IMG/VR virus record: IMGVR_UViG_3300034980_000567
Location: 1-24,170 of that record
DNA: 24,170 nt
Reading direction: 5' to 3' (one strand)
DNA from: a virus
Shown here: positions 7,533 to 14,246 of the stretch, piece after piece
Layout: every line of letters starts with the position of its first letter
Numbering within the stretch: position 1 is the stretch's first letter
Made by a program: the position numbers and the translations under genes
Notes under the pieces: generated by a model
What the model saw: only the letters and a program-made list of their open reading frames with translations
What the model was told of the DNA's origin: nothing
Database searches by the model: none

Positions 7533-8170
7533 TGCTGAAAGAAAAATGCTTGGTTAATTCTATAGGCAGGACCAAAAAAAGTATCATCAATTATGTCCAT
7601 CCCGTGAGGGTACTTCTTACCGTTAAAAAAGACCAGTCTATTCACTTTGGATTCTAAAGAATAGACTACCTCTAGCTCTTCCTTATCTATCCAAGGCTTA
7701 TAATGTTCAGGAAAGTCTCGTCTTCCACTGAAAGACGGATTATACAGGTTAGTGCCAGCACCCTCAGAGAAATAAACGAGGCCATTCCAGCCATCGTCTC
7801 TATGAGGCCACCAATATTTTTTTCGGTAATCGTTAAATTCTTCTGCTATCTTGTTATCATTTTTGAACCTAGTAATATTTGTGGAAAGGCTCAACGGTTC
7901 CTTAACCTTACCATAAGCATGGGCACAAGGCTGTTGACCACAAAACGAGGACAACGAATAATAAGCGGGCTTTAAATCAAGGGCGGGTATCTCGTGCCTT
8001 AGGTCTTCGAAATGGATCATATTATACGAAGGACATTCCCAATGCTTCCATATTATGGGTTCGGTGTTTTCAATAAAGTCTAAAACCTCTCGAGGATTTT
8101 TATAAAAATCATCCATCAAGAAAACTTCGTTCCCGATCTCCTTAAGATTTAAATCATTCGTCTCAAACAT
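7529..8170 (-). CDS. 2OG-Fe(II) oxygenase-like protein (DUF6445-like)
   Basis: A 213-residue protein with a jelly-roll iron-site pattern: WWPHRDDGWNGLVYFSEGAGTNLY holds HxD (H123, D125), and NRLVFFNGKKYPHGM (177-191) holds the distal H189, followed by R204 in the last strand (YRINQAFFF). This H-x-D...H...R order fits 2-oxoglutarate/Fe(II) dioxygenases, and the spacing resembles small DUF6445-type proteins common in marine phages. The substrate is unknown; such enzymes hydroxylate proteins, nucleobases or small molecules. The ATG (8168-8170) lies downstream of the repeat element at 8181-8223 and lacks a close ribosome binding site. It is translationally coupled (ATGA) to the sugar kinase gene. 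Confidence 0.65.
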   Translation of the reverse strand: MFETNDLNLKEIGNEVFLMDDFYKNPREVLDFIENTEPIIWKHWECPSYNMIHFEDLRHEIPALDLKPAYYSLSSFCGQQPCAHAYGKVKEPLSLSTNITRFKNDNKIAEEFNDYRKKYWWPHRDDGWNGLVYFSEGAGTNLYNPSFSGRRDFPEHYKPWIDKEELEVVYSLESKVNRLVFFNGKKYPHGMDIIDDTFFGPAYRINQAFFFQQ

Positions 8171-8180
8171 ATTCAGTTAA

Positions 8181-8223
8181 GTCTATCGTCCACCCTAGAG
8201 CAAAAAACCCCGTCGGTTTCGAA
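8181..8223 (-). repeat. intergenic repeat, copy 1
   Basis: GTCTATCGTCCACC (8181-8194), a 13-base variable spacer, then CCCCGTCGGTTTCGAA (8208-8223), read on the plus strand. A second copy with the same two blocks, one base change and an identical 13-base spacer lies at 22312-22354. In both, on the minus strand, the CGAA...GGGG block follows the end of one gene and the GGTGGACGATAGAC block precedes the start of the next. Here the first block is part of a good terminator. Confidence 0.75.
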
Positions 8224-8234
8224 GCGGGTTTTTT
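8202..8234 (-). terminator. rho-independent terminator
   Basis: On the minus strand AAAAAACCCG (8225-8234) pairs with CGGGGTTTTTT (8202-8212), leaving one bulged base, around a TCG/CGA inner pair. The 3' arm ends in six T. It overlaps the stop codon of the small gene at 8234-8422 and should end that transcript. Because both arms carry A/T runs it may also act in the other direction. Confidence 0.75.
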
Positions 8235-8422
8235 CAATATTCTTCTGTTTCGCAAGGCTCTGAACTCTTACTGACCAGAAAACAAACTTTGTATTTTTTT
8301 TCGATGTCGTCTTCTGGAACTGACTCCCCCATAATATGCCACATGCCTTCAACCAGTTGTGCGACCGAAGAATTTTTCCCTCGTTTCTTCTCGACTATAT
8401 AGTAACCGTCCTCATAAATCAT
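8234..8422 (-). CDS. small hypothetical protein
   Basis: A 62-residue acidic protein (MIYEDGYYIVEKKRGKN...) with no recognised motif. YYIVEKK and YKVCFLVSK suggest a small beta-rich fold. It is bounded by its own promoter-like sequence at 8432-8460 and by a terminator at 8202-8234, so it may be a single-gene transcript. There is no Shine-Dalgarno sequence before the ATG, and the predicted transcription start lies about 3 bases upstream of it. The dedicated promoter and terminator favour a real gene despite its size. Confidence 0.6.
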   Translation of the reverse strand: MIYEDGYYIVEKKRGKNSSVAQLVEGMWHIMGESVPEDDIEKKYKVCFLVSKSSEPCETEEY

Positions 8423-8431
8423 AGCCCAGCG

Positions 8432-8460
8432 ACTAAACGCGAAGTGTAAGAAGTGGTCAA
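8432..8460 (-). promoter_or_regulatory. sigma-70-type promoter, probably leaderless
   Basis: TTGACC (8455-8460), a 17-base spacer, then TTTAGT (8432-8437) on the minus strand. Nine bases separate the -10 box from the ATG at 8420-8422, the same distance as at the promoter at 5698-5726. The -10 match is moderate (4 of 6). Confidence 0.5.
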
Positions 8461-8461
8461 G

Positions 8462-9130
8462 TCATAAAATCCATTGTTTAGAATTTTTTCTACTTTCTAC
8501 GCAGTAGCCCACTAACCTTGAAAGCATCGTCCTTCCTCTGACAAAATAGGAACTATAAGACATGAAAGCTATATCTGCGTCTATATTATCGTTGGAGACT
8601 AGCTCAAAAGGTAGCCCAATTCCCCTCGTCTGCTCTTCTAAACTGCGAAAAACTTCGACACTTTTATCTTTCGCTTCGTCACTGTAAAAAAACCTACCCG
8701 TGGTCTCGTCTGCTCCGAAATGCATCGCTGTGACCACAACTACTCTCGAAATATCTAAACCATCTATGTCTACTTTGTCATAAAAATTATCATACGCAGA
8801 AATGACATTCCTTACCTTTATTGCCTTGGGGATAACCATCACATCGCCAAGCCTCATATGAACAACTAAATCAAATCTATTAGCGACTTCATAACTATTC
8901 TTCTTCGCATGTTCACGGACGACATCTCTCCAGCAACTGAAATCTTTATGCTTTTTTTTGCGAGTTAGGTAATCCCTAAGAATTGTCCCTTCGTACTGAG
9001 GGTCACTTAGAATCAAAGCCTGATTTCTCTCCCACTGAGGCGGGGTTTCATCTCCTCTTTCATAAAACACATCAGAGATTCTGTATACTCTATTATTTTT
9101 GAGAATCTTTATTTTATCCGTATCAATCAT
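8462..9130 (-). CDS. fucosyltransferase-like glycosyltransferase (HxRxGD)
   Basis: A 222-residue protein with FDLVVHMRLGDVMVI (86-100), where H91, R93, G95 and D96 match the HxRxGD motif of alpha-1,2/alpha-1,6 fucosyltransferases (GT11/GT23 group), used to bind the GDP-sugar. Near the C-terminus DADIAFMSYSSYFVRGRTMLSRLVGY resembles the conserved D(F/I)..M......I.S.STFSWWAA segment, with an R-G-R-T-M-L-S variant. The protein is shorter than the roughly 290 residues of bacterial GT11 enzymes, so the acceptor domain is reduced. It has no membrane segment. It overlaps the DUF2283-like gene by eight bases. A role in phage or host glycan decoration fits the sugar genes nearby, but donor and acceptor are unknown. 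Confidence 0.6.
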   Translation of the reverse strand: MIDTDKIKILKNNRVYRISDVFYERGDETPPQWERNQALILSDPQYEGTILRDYLTRKKKHKDFSCWRDVVREHAKKNSYEVANRFDLVVHMRLGDVMVIPKAIKVRNVISAYDNFYDKVDIDGLDISRVVVVTAMHFGADETTGRFFYSDEAKDKSVEVFRSLEEQTRGIGLPFELVSNDNIDADIAFMSYSSYFVRGRTMLSRLVGYCVESRKNSKQWIL

Positions 9131-9524
9131 AAGTAGAGGAAATTATCATATTGACCCCGATGACTTCGATTCCGATGATGTTTCCTACTTCATTTCTATT
9201 AAACATTATCGCAATGTGTTTTTCTGTATCGCTCCAAATCAAGTCACGTCTAGGCGGGGAATCTTTATCCTCCTCGGTGAGATGTATGTATAGAGTATCT
9301 TCATTATCGCAATACCAAAAATCTCCCATCTCTGGAATGATTCCTTCTGAAACTTTATATAAGCCATGAATTTCCACACTCACTAACTGTCCGTTAGTGA
9401 GGCTTATATTCAATTCGACTAAGTCCCTTATCGGATCGAGAGAAAAAAGAGGCAGCTTGCTATCGTGTTTCTCTAGCTCAATACTCAATCGATCTGATTG
9501 CTCATCATAGAGTAAAATGCTCAA
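9123..9524 (-). CDS. DUF2283-like protein
   Basis: A 133-residue protein whose C-terminal half, from about YCDNEDTLYIHLTEED to HIAIMFNRNEVGNIIGIEVIGV, follows the DUF2283 pattern: YD...D.LYI.L..........V.....D..G.IVGIEI..A. The N-terminal half (YDEQSDRLSIELEK ... SVEIHGLYKVSEG) looks like a degenerate second copy, so the gene may hold two such domains. DUF2283 proteins are small beta-rich proteins of unknown function, often near toxin-antitoxin or mobile genes. It overlaps neighbours at both ends (four bases upstream, eight downstream), so it belongs to the same operon as the glycosyltransferase-like gene. Confidence 0.6.
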   Translation of the reverse strand: MSILLYDEQSDRLSIELEKHDSKLPLFSLDPIRDLVELNISLTNGQLVSVEIHGLYKVSEGIIPEMGDFWYCDNEDTLYIHLTEEDKDSPPRRDLIWSDTEKHIAIMFNRNEVGNIIGIEVIGVNMIISSTYD

Positions 9525-9784
9525 CGTTTCATCCTGTCCCTAATAAGGTTATAGCTTGCTAAAATATTTTCGATTCTAAAGACTAAATCATGATCATTGG
9601 ACTTAAAAATGATTTTCTCACACTCTGATATCACTTTATTTACACAGACCTTGTAAGAACTTTGTTGAGCAGCGCGATCACATCGCCACGGCTCGGGCTT
9701 TTCTCGAAGCTCTTGTGCAATTCTGGCACATTCTCCGATATGAAAACCTAGAGTCTTCAAATTAAGCTCTAGGTCTTCTTTCAT
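9521..9784 (-). CDS. small hypothetical protein
   Basis: An 87-residue mostly helical protein (MKEDLELNLKTLGFHIGECARIAQELREK...). The ATG at 9782-9784 is chosen; a longer frame from a TTG at 9794-9796 adds four residues and neither has a clear ribosome binding site. Three cysteines are scattered (GECAR, RCDRA, KVCVN, SECEK) with no paired CxxC. Amphipathic helices suggest an oligomer or partner-binding protein. It overlaps the PF10118 gene by 23 bases upstream and the DUF2283-like gene by four bases downstream. No homology recognised. Confidence 0.6.
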   Translation of the reverse strand: MKEDLELNLKTLGFHIGECARIAQELREKPEPWRCDRAAQQSSYKVCVNKVISECEKIIFKSNDHDLVFRIENILASYNLIRDRMKR

Positions 9785-10631
9785 GCGGAAGGTCAATATA
9801 TCGTGAATTCTCAGCAGCCCATTTATTTATGAGCGGAGAGTCATCCTTGTCCCAAGGGTGAAAGCTCGGCTTATGGTAAGCAATCATGTCTGGTATCATT
9901 TTAGTAAAAAACCCCCTAAACCCGAATAGGTAGCGCAAGCCTCTAAAATTGTCACCCCAACTGGTTAGTCGGCCATCTCTCTTTAACATATCATAAAGAA
10001 TACGAAAGGTAATGAAAATGATCATGAACCACGAGGGAAGGAAAGTGCTAATGCGCTTAAAGTAACCGCCATCTATAGTCTGATACACATCATGTGCGAC
10101 CGCTTTATGCTCAGTCTCTTCCGCACAGTGCCATTTCCAGAGTGCTTTTACCTCTGGATCAACGTTCTTAGTTACTTCAGTATTATTGAACCATTCTTCC
10201 GAAAAACCAGCCGTGAAATGCTCCAAGGCCATCGTAACGCACAATTGTCGTTCTGGAGACAGATGCTTTCGCAACTTGGCCAGACTTTTTTTCCAGTAAT
10301 TTCTCTCATAAAGATTGATAGGAAACCCATAACTAGCAGTAATCTCGTTTAAGATTTTATGCTGATGCGTATGATGAGCCTCTTGACGAATGAAAGCCTT
10401 AACTTCTCGTTTTAGTTTAGGGTCTGTGATTCGATCCTTAAAAAAGCTTACCGACTCCAAGAAAAACCTTTCCCCCTGTGGAAACGCTGTAGAAAAAGCA
10501 CACCAAAAATAGGTCAGAAACGGGCTATCATTATGCCAGAACTTAGGTGTGCCTTTTTCGGAAAGATTAAACTTCATTTTCCTAACAACCACACCAACGT
10601 TTTCTGGCCTCGGATTGTTTACCTTCGCCAT
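9762..10631 (-). CDS. PF10118-type predicted metal-dependent hydrolase (ferritin-like)
   Basis: A 289-residue protein matching the predicted metal-dependent hydrolase family PF10118. The helical metal-ligand set is visible: ERFFLE near 54-59, FIRQEAHHTHQH (about 85-96), ALEHFTA (about 135-141) and WHCAEETEHKAVAHDVY (about 168-184). The E...ExxH...E...ExxH order is that of ferritin-like di-iron proteins. The hydrophobic segment FLPSWFMIIFITFRILYDML (about 198-217) may associate with membrane. No biochemical activity is firmly known for the family; it occurs mainly in bacteria with lipid or hydrocarbon metabolism, so its presence in a phage is unusual. It has no close ribosome binding site. A strong promoter lies about 350 bases upstream behind a structured leader. 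Confidence 0.85.
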   Translation of the reverse strand: MAKVNNPRPENVGVVVRKMKFNLSEKGTPKFWHNDSPFLTYFWCAFSTAFPQGERFFLESVSFFKDRITDPKLKREVKAFIRQEAHHTHQHKILNEITASYGFPINLYERNYWKKSLAKLRKHLSPERQLCVTMALEHFTAGFSEEWFNNTEVTKNVDPEVKALWKWHCAEETEHKAVAHDVYQTIDGGYFKRISTFLPSWFMIIFITFRILYDMLKRDGRLTSWGDNFRGLRYLFGFRGFFTKMIPDMIAYHKPSFHPWDKDDSPLINKWAAENSRYIDLPHERRPRA

Positions 10632-11027
10632 TGATATAACTTATTACGAAAAACTTATTACGAAAAGAAGAAAATAAAAGACATTTTGACACAAAAACAG
10701 ACGACAACTGCCCAAGGAGGTGGGGGTGGAGAACCCCTCTGATGAAGACAGCCATCGCCTGAATTAAGATTTATGGAGAGTAGGATTGCTGCATTACCTA
10801 CAAAGCCAGCACACAATACAGTTCAGTTTACCAGCTTACCAAAAACATACATCTCATACGATTGCACTCTGGCGTATGTCCCTGCGCCTTACCCCTTATG
10901 ATGGAGGGTTATTCAGCCATCTCCTTTGTCCAGCCGTCACCGGACAAAATCCAAAAATTCTATATGTCTCAAAGAACTGAGATAATACTAGCTTCAGTTT
11001 ACACTGCTGTCAACATTTTTTTCGTCT
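10632..11027 (-). ncRNA. gene-free stretch: candidate structured RNA or long 5' leader
   Basis: This 396-base stretch has no convincing coding frame on either strand. Transcription from the promoter at 10985-11013 would give an RNA of about 345 bases before the PF10118 ATG. On the minus strand the RNA can form hairpins TCTCA/TGAGA (10967-10982), TTTGTCC/GGACAAA with a 10-base loop (10925-10948), GGCG/CGCC (10871-10888) and GGGGT/ACCCC (10723-10737). A tandem CTTATTACGAAAAA-type direct repeat lies near the ATG (10638-10666). The RNA class was not recognised; it could be a leader, an independent small RNA, or both. Confidence 0.4.
10985..11013 (-). promoter_or_regulatory. strong sigma-70-type promoter
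   Basis: A perfect TTGACA (11008-11013), 17 bases, then TAGTAT (10985-10990) on the minus strand; a start site near 10978 is expected. It follows the end of the gene at 11028-11591 by about 15 bases and drives the gene-free stretch and probably the genes downstream of it. Confidence 0.75.
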
Positions 11028-11591
11028 TTACCTTTTCTCTTTCTTCAATAGTCTCCATCTCTCCAATGACACCTGTTTTTCCCCTGAATTTATCCTACTG
11101 ATTTCTTCTATTATACTTTCTACGGAATCATAAAGACATTCGGGGGGAATTTGACCCATTATCCAATAAGGTGTTTTACTAATTCCTCCTTCTATAGAAA
11201 GAAAAATCGGTTTTTTCATCCTGACAGCCACCGCCAACTCTTCAGCAGAGCCCCAAGAAGCAATATTAGGGTAAAAATGACCAATTATGAAGTCGCTACG
11301 ATCAACTAGGTTAAGGTCAAAAGCTCTGATATTCTTCATCCTCCTGTAAACCTCCAGATATTGCCCATTCTCCATCTGTTCAGCCATTTCTTTAGCCACG
11401 TTCTCTCCTTCTTCTACGTCTGCTTCGAATGGTTTTTTTAAAGGATTAAAAACAGTAATGCCCATATCATTAAGTTTAGACTCAGCGAAATCACGCCAAG
11501 CCTTACCACTCATGTATTGCATATGACCTATTAAATAGACTTTAGTCTTTTCTAGAACTCCAGAACGACGGGAAGATAGGATTTTTGGCAT
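11028..11591 (-). CDS. nucleoside 2-deoxyribosyltransferase-like protein
   Basis: A 187-residue protein with the Rossmann-like pattern of nucleoside 2-deoxyribosyltransferases and related TIR-like folds. KVYLIGHMQYMSGKAWRDF (17-35) is the first strand and loop, GITVFNPL (44-51) the second strand, NLVDRSDFIIGHF (94-106) the third, and WGSAEELAVAVRMKKPIFL (113-131) the helix that carries the catalytic glutamate (E117 or E118). Family enzymes cut or swap the N-glycosidic bond of deoxynucleosides; related phage and bacterial proteins act on NAD or other nucleotides. GAGGT lies 4 bases before the ATG at 11589-11591. It overlaps the preceding gene by about 50 bases, longer than elsewhere here. Fold likely; reaction uncertain. 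Confidence 0.65.
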   Translation of the reverse strand: MPKILSSRRSGVLEKTKVYLIGHMQYMSGKAWRDFAESKLNDMGITVFNPLKKPFEADVEEGENVAKEMAEQMENGQYLEVYRRMKNIRAFDLNLVDRSDFIIGHFYPNIASWGSAEELAVAVRMKKPIFLSIEGGISKTPYWIMGQIPPECLYDSVESIIEEISRINSGEKQVSLERWRLLKKEKR

Positions 11592-11769
11592 TTTTACCTC
11601 TTTGATCAGCGAGCGAAGTTATCTCTTTTTCCAGTTCTTTTAGCACGAAAAGGGCGTGATGGGCGAACTTTCTTTCATGGTGACGAAAACTATTACTATC
11701 CCTTTGCTCTGCATATTTCTTGCGAAGCTTGGAGATTGCTAAATTTGCGTCTTCATATAGAGGTATCAC
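11542..11769 (-). CDS. small hypothetical protein (GTG start)
   Basis: A 75-residue charged helical protein. The only workable start is GTG at 11767-11769, just after the stop of the upstream gene (11779). Residues NLAISKLRKKYAEQ and RKFAHHALFVLKELEKEI form amphipathic helices, and the C-terminus is basic (SSRKD). Its last 50 bases overlap the start of the deoxyribosyltransferase-like gene in another frame, so its true end or existence is less secure than its neighbours. No family recognised. Confidence 0.5.
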   Translation of the reverse strand: MIPLYEDANLAISKLRKKYAEQRDSNSFRHHERKFAHHALFVLKELEKEITSLADQRGKNAKNPIFPSFWSSRKD

Positions 11770-11778
11770 TAATCATTT

Positions 11779-12228
11779 TTACACGCCTCGATGAGATTTA
11801 AGAACAAAATACCTTAGTTTCTTAGTAATACATATGTCACTACTGCTTAAAACACTTTCAGGGTTATACAAAATTACGCCATCTTTAAAAGAGATAAGTT
11901 CAACATCTGGCCTGTACTCATACCTTATACTCTTAAAACCTCCCCAAGAAAAGAAATCTACAGCTTTAGTGATTTTCCTTATCGCTTGAATACAATTCTT
12001 GAGATCGCGGAGTTTCTGCTTGGGGTTCTTAATTTTGCTTTTAAGGTATATTTTCTCTTTCTCTATCTCGTCAATCGCATTCAGAAGTCTTTCGCTCTTC
12101 AACCTATGAAAAGAATACTTCACTCTATTCTCATCGGGGGTGTTTTTCTCGTATCGGAAGAATAAGATTCCCCTCTTGGATGAGAAGAGGTAGGGCAAGC
12201 TCTTAACCCAAGTAGTTTTAATGGACAT
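11779..12228 (-). CDS. hypothetical protein
   Basis: A basic 149-residue protein, unrecognised. It starts MSIKTTWVKSLPYLF, has a long lysine-rich helix in the middle (about 50-90: LLNAIDEIEKEKIYLKSK...) and a beta-rich C-terminal third (SIRYEYRPDVELISF, GVILYNPES). The helix could be a short coiled coil. There is no signal peptide and no Cys/His metal site. It lies 3 bases downstream of the lysine-dehydrogenase-like gene and 9 bases upstream of the next gene, so it belongs to that operon. Confidence 0.6.
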   Translation of the reverse strand: MSIKTTWVKSLPYLFSSKRGILFFRYEKNTPDENRVKYSFHRLKSERLLNAIDEIEKEKIYLKSKIKNPKQKLRDLKNCIQAIRKITKAVDFFSWGGFKSIRYEYRPDVELISFKDGVILYNPESVLSSSDICITKKLRYFVLKSHRGV

Positions 12229-12231
12229 AGT

Positions 12232-13320
12232 CTATAATATCCCAAGATGACTCAAGCTGTCCTCGAATTTATCTTTAGGAACGTCCTTGTAAGAAAAAGA
12301 ATCTAAATGATCGAATTCGCCATTAGCCATCAAGCTAGCTACAGCAGAAATTGGGAACGCTGTTGCTTTCTGCATAGCACTGAATTTGTCATCCGCGTTG
12401 ACTACTACTTCTCTATTCGTAATATTCTGTTTTCCGTCCTTCTCAGACTCAACAGATACCTTCAGGATAACTACGTCTTTCCCGCCCCCAGAACAACCGA
12501 CTTGGAAGAGTTGCTTCAGGCAAGAATCAGGAAGGAAACAATCTCTTATAAGGAATCTAACCAAATCACAGTGGCCTTTGTATCTTAAGGTTTTATAACT
12601 ACACCCCTTAATCCCACGCTCGGACATAGACTTGATGCTATGGGAAGCACCTCCGCTAGTATAAAAACATTCTAGAGTCCCCAACTGAGTGTCTGTAGTC
12701 TCTAGCCCATCCATACCAGCTACCACTTTAGGATTGCCATCTTCTAAGATGACACAATCATCTCGATATTCGTTTATTAGCCCATCCACAGACCAAGTCA
12801 CATTATATTTAAATGGATTTCTAGGATCAGGTTCTTCAGGAAGACCACCTACCATCATCGTTACATTCTTTATCTCATGACCTTCTAACTCATCGCAGAT
12901 AAATTCAGAAATAATATTTACCCAACCCGGAGCAAGCCCAAGGTCTGTAGCCACAAGATTCTTATTAGGAAGGGCTGATTCATTAATCCTTTCGGAGACA
13001 TCTACGCGACCACCAAGATCGGCGTAACGGACCCCGTTATCAATGCAACTACGTGCCACCTTTTCTGTTTGATGATATGGCAAAGACGAAATGACTATGT
13101 CTGGCTTGTTTCCTACAAGATCACCCAAGTCTTTCTCAAAGGTAAGGGGGGATGACTGAAAGCAATCATATTCTAAAGTTGAGGGTATAATATGCCTAAG
13201 TTTCCCTAGCTGTTGCTTAGAAACATCGACGCACTCCAGCCTGAAGCCGAGTTCGTACATTGCGTGAGATATGGCTAGCCCCATATTACCGACGCCCAGA
13301 ATTAAAGCCTTCTTCTTCAT
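12232..13320 (-). CDS. saccharopine dehydrogenase family, lysine 6-dehydrogenase-like
   Basis: A 362-residue NAD(P)-dependent oxidoreductase. The Rossmann motif GVGNMG is at 9-14 from the chosen ATG. ATDLGLAPGWVNIISE, MMVGGLPEEPDP, then VTWSVDGLINEY and YKTLRYKGH are hallmarks of the lysine 6-dehydrogenase/saccharopine dehydrogenase group, which handles lysine-epsilon-imine or opine bonds and yields aminoadipate semialdehyde (cyclising to piperideine carboxylate). The ATG at 13318-13320 is preferred over a GTG at 13327-13329 because AAAGGTG stands 6 bases before it and it overlaps the preceding tiny gene as ATGA. The SpeD-like gene is two genes upstream and an aldehyde dehydrogenase is close by. 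A related family member, carboxy(nor)spermidine dehydrogenase, is an alternative, but the APG and YPGH-type motifs favour lysine dehydrogenase. Confidence 0.8.
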   Translation of the reverse strand: MKKKALILGVGNMGLAISHAMYELGFRLECVDVSKQQLGKLRHIIPSTLEYDCFQSSPLTFEKDLGDLVGNKPDIVISSLPYHQTEKVARSCIDNGVRYADLGGRVDVSERINESALPNKNLVATDLGLAPGWVNIISEFICDELEGHEIKNVTMMVGGLPEEPDPRNPFKYNVTWSVDGLINEYRDDCVILEDGNPKVVAGMDGLETTDTQLGTLECFYTSGGASHSIKSMSERGIKGCSYKTLRYKGHCDLVRFLIRDCFLPDSCLKQLFQVGCSGGGKDVVILKVSVESEKDGKQNITNREVVVNADDKFSAMQKATAFPISAVASLMANGEFDHLDSFSYKDVPKDKFEDSLSHLGIL

Positions 13321-13448
13321 TTTTTGCACCTTTTGCGTGGTCCCCCTTGACCTCTGTATTTCTTAATGTCTTTAGTATTCTCGCTCGCACCGCTACGTGT
13401 CTTCTTGCCTCTTGGTTTTGAGTACCCCTCTATATTTTTAGTTTTCAT
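13317..13448 (-). CDS. tiny basic protein, 43 residues
   Basis: An ATG at 13446-13448, one base after the stop of the SpeD-like gene, opens a 43-codon frame ending in a TGA that overlaps the ATG of the lysine-dehydrogenase-like gene (ATGA, 13317-13320). GGAAAG lies about 6 bases upstream. The product is Lys/Arg/Gly-rich (GYSKPRGKKTRSGASE ... GPRKRCKK) with no known family. The exact fit between two coupled genes is the main evidence; without it the gap would be 129 bases in an otherwise gapless operon. Confidence 0.6.
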   Translation of the reverse strand: MKTKNIEGYSKPRGKKTRSGASENTKDIKKYRGQGGPRKRCKK

Positions 13449-13449
13449 T

Positions 13450-13851
13450 CTATTCTTTCCAGCATAATCTGATTAATTGTTCGCCGAAGAACTCTTCGGT
13501 ATATCTAGCAGCATCCCAAGGATCGAAAGGCTTGCACGTATAAATGTCTATAGAGAAGAAAGGCGGTTTCCTGTCATCCCAAGCATAAATATGCATACCA
13601 CTCTCTTTCCAATGCATATATGCACACCACCCATACTGAGAATCAAAATTACATACGGGAGCAGTAACGGCGGTCATGTTTAAAACCTTCGTTACATCAA
13701 CACAGTACTCGGTCATTTGTTCTGGAGAGAATGGTGAATAGAGAGTCCCTTCTAATACTATACGCTGTCTACAAATATCAGGGGCCAAATCCAGCCATCC
13801 CGGTTTTCCTCTCTCTCCTTCTGGGCCTTTCGGACAACAAAATTCTTTCAT
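13450..13851 (-). CDS. speD: SpeD-like pyruvoyl decarboxylase (S-adenosylmethionine decarboxylase family)
   Basis: A 133-residue protein of the AdoMet decarboxylase (SpeD) family, whose members self-cleave at a Glu-Ser bond to make a pyruvoyl group. KESGMHIYAWDD (82-93) aligns with the ESHxSxHTWPE motif, with E83-S84 as the predicted cleavage site; SIDIYTC (100-106) aligns with (V/I)DVFTC, giving C106 as the conserved catalytic cysteine. The histidine expected five residues after the serine is Tyr89 here and two residues are inserted before IDIYTC, so activity may be altered. Some phage and bacterial SpeD homologues have been reported to decarboxylate ornithine or arginine instead. The usual product route is spermidine synthesis. 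Its ATG overlaps the HAD gene stop (ATGA). Confidence 0.7.
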   Translation of the reverse strand: MKEFCCPKGPEGERGKPGWLDLAPDICRQRIVLEGTLYSPFSPEQMTEYCVDVTKVLNMTAVTAPVCNFDSQYGWCAYMHWKESGMHIYAWDDRKPPFFSIDIYTCKPFDPWDAARYTEEFFGEQLIRLCWKE

Positions 13852-14243
13852 AACTCCTCGATCCTTTTCGCTTTATCATCTATTACTAAATCACATGGGG
13901 GTTTAATGTAGTTCCCCTTAGAACCAGTCGAAAGCTCATTGAACAAGCACCCCCAACTTAGTAACTGTCCATGAGTATAATCGTAATAACATCTGCCTTC
14001 AGCCTTAGACTTTTCGGAACCACCTCTAGCAGTCCAATAAATAACGTACCATCCCTCCGAGTATAACTTATTTATCTTAGCAATATTATCCTTATCCGGT
14101 TCAGCGAGGTCATATCTCCTTTTCTCTGGGTAAAAACAAATAGTCTCATCTATATCAACCAAAACAACTTTTTGGTCATCAGCTTCGAATCTTTTAGATT
14201 CATGAAAATCTTCATTTTGAGCATACTCTGGATGTTGATTCAT
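13848..14243 (-). CDS. HAD-superfamily phosphatase
   Basis: A 131-residue HAD-type protein. VVLVDIDETICFYP (26-39) holds motif I (DxD: D30, D32), WYVIYWTARGG is motif II with the threonine, and CDLVIDDKAKRIEEL at the C-terminus gives the motif III/IV lysine and acidic residues. The short length without a large cap resembles the small capsule- or polysaccharide-associated HAD phosphatases. The location beside the 4,6-dehydratase and within reach of kinase, nucleotidyltransferase and phosphomannomutase genes supports a sugar-phosphate substrate, but this is inference. It does not show the DRDG pattern of GmhB. AGGA precedes the ATG by about 6 bases. Confidence 0.7.
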   Translation of the reverse strand: MNQHPEYAQNEDFHESKRFEADDQKVVLVDIDETICFYPEKRRYDLAEPDKDNIAKINKLYSEGWYVIYWTARGGSEKSKAEGRCYYDYTHGQLLSWGCLFNELSTGSKGNYIKPPCDLVIDDKAKRIEEL

Positions 14244-14246
14244 TTT

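Noticed and set aside
10686-10691. TTGACA on the plus strand
   Set aside because: No -10 box occurs 16 to 18 bases downstream and no plus-strand gene follows.
10594-10767. Minus-strand 57-codon frame in the leader of the PF10118 gene
   Set aside because: It overlaps the true gene start in another frame, lacks a ribosome binding site and reads through the hairpin sequences.
10862-11101. Plus-strand open frame through the gene-free stretch
   Set aside because: It runs into the deoxyribosyltransferase-like gene on the other strand, has no ribosome binding site and an unlikely composition.
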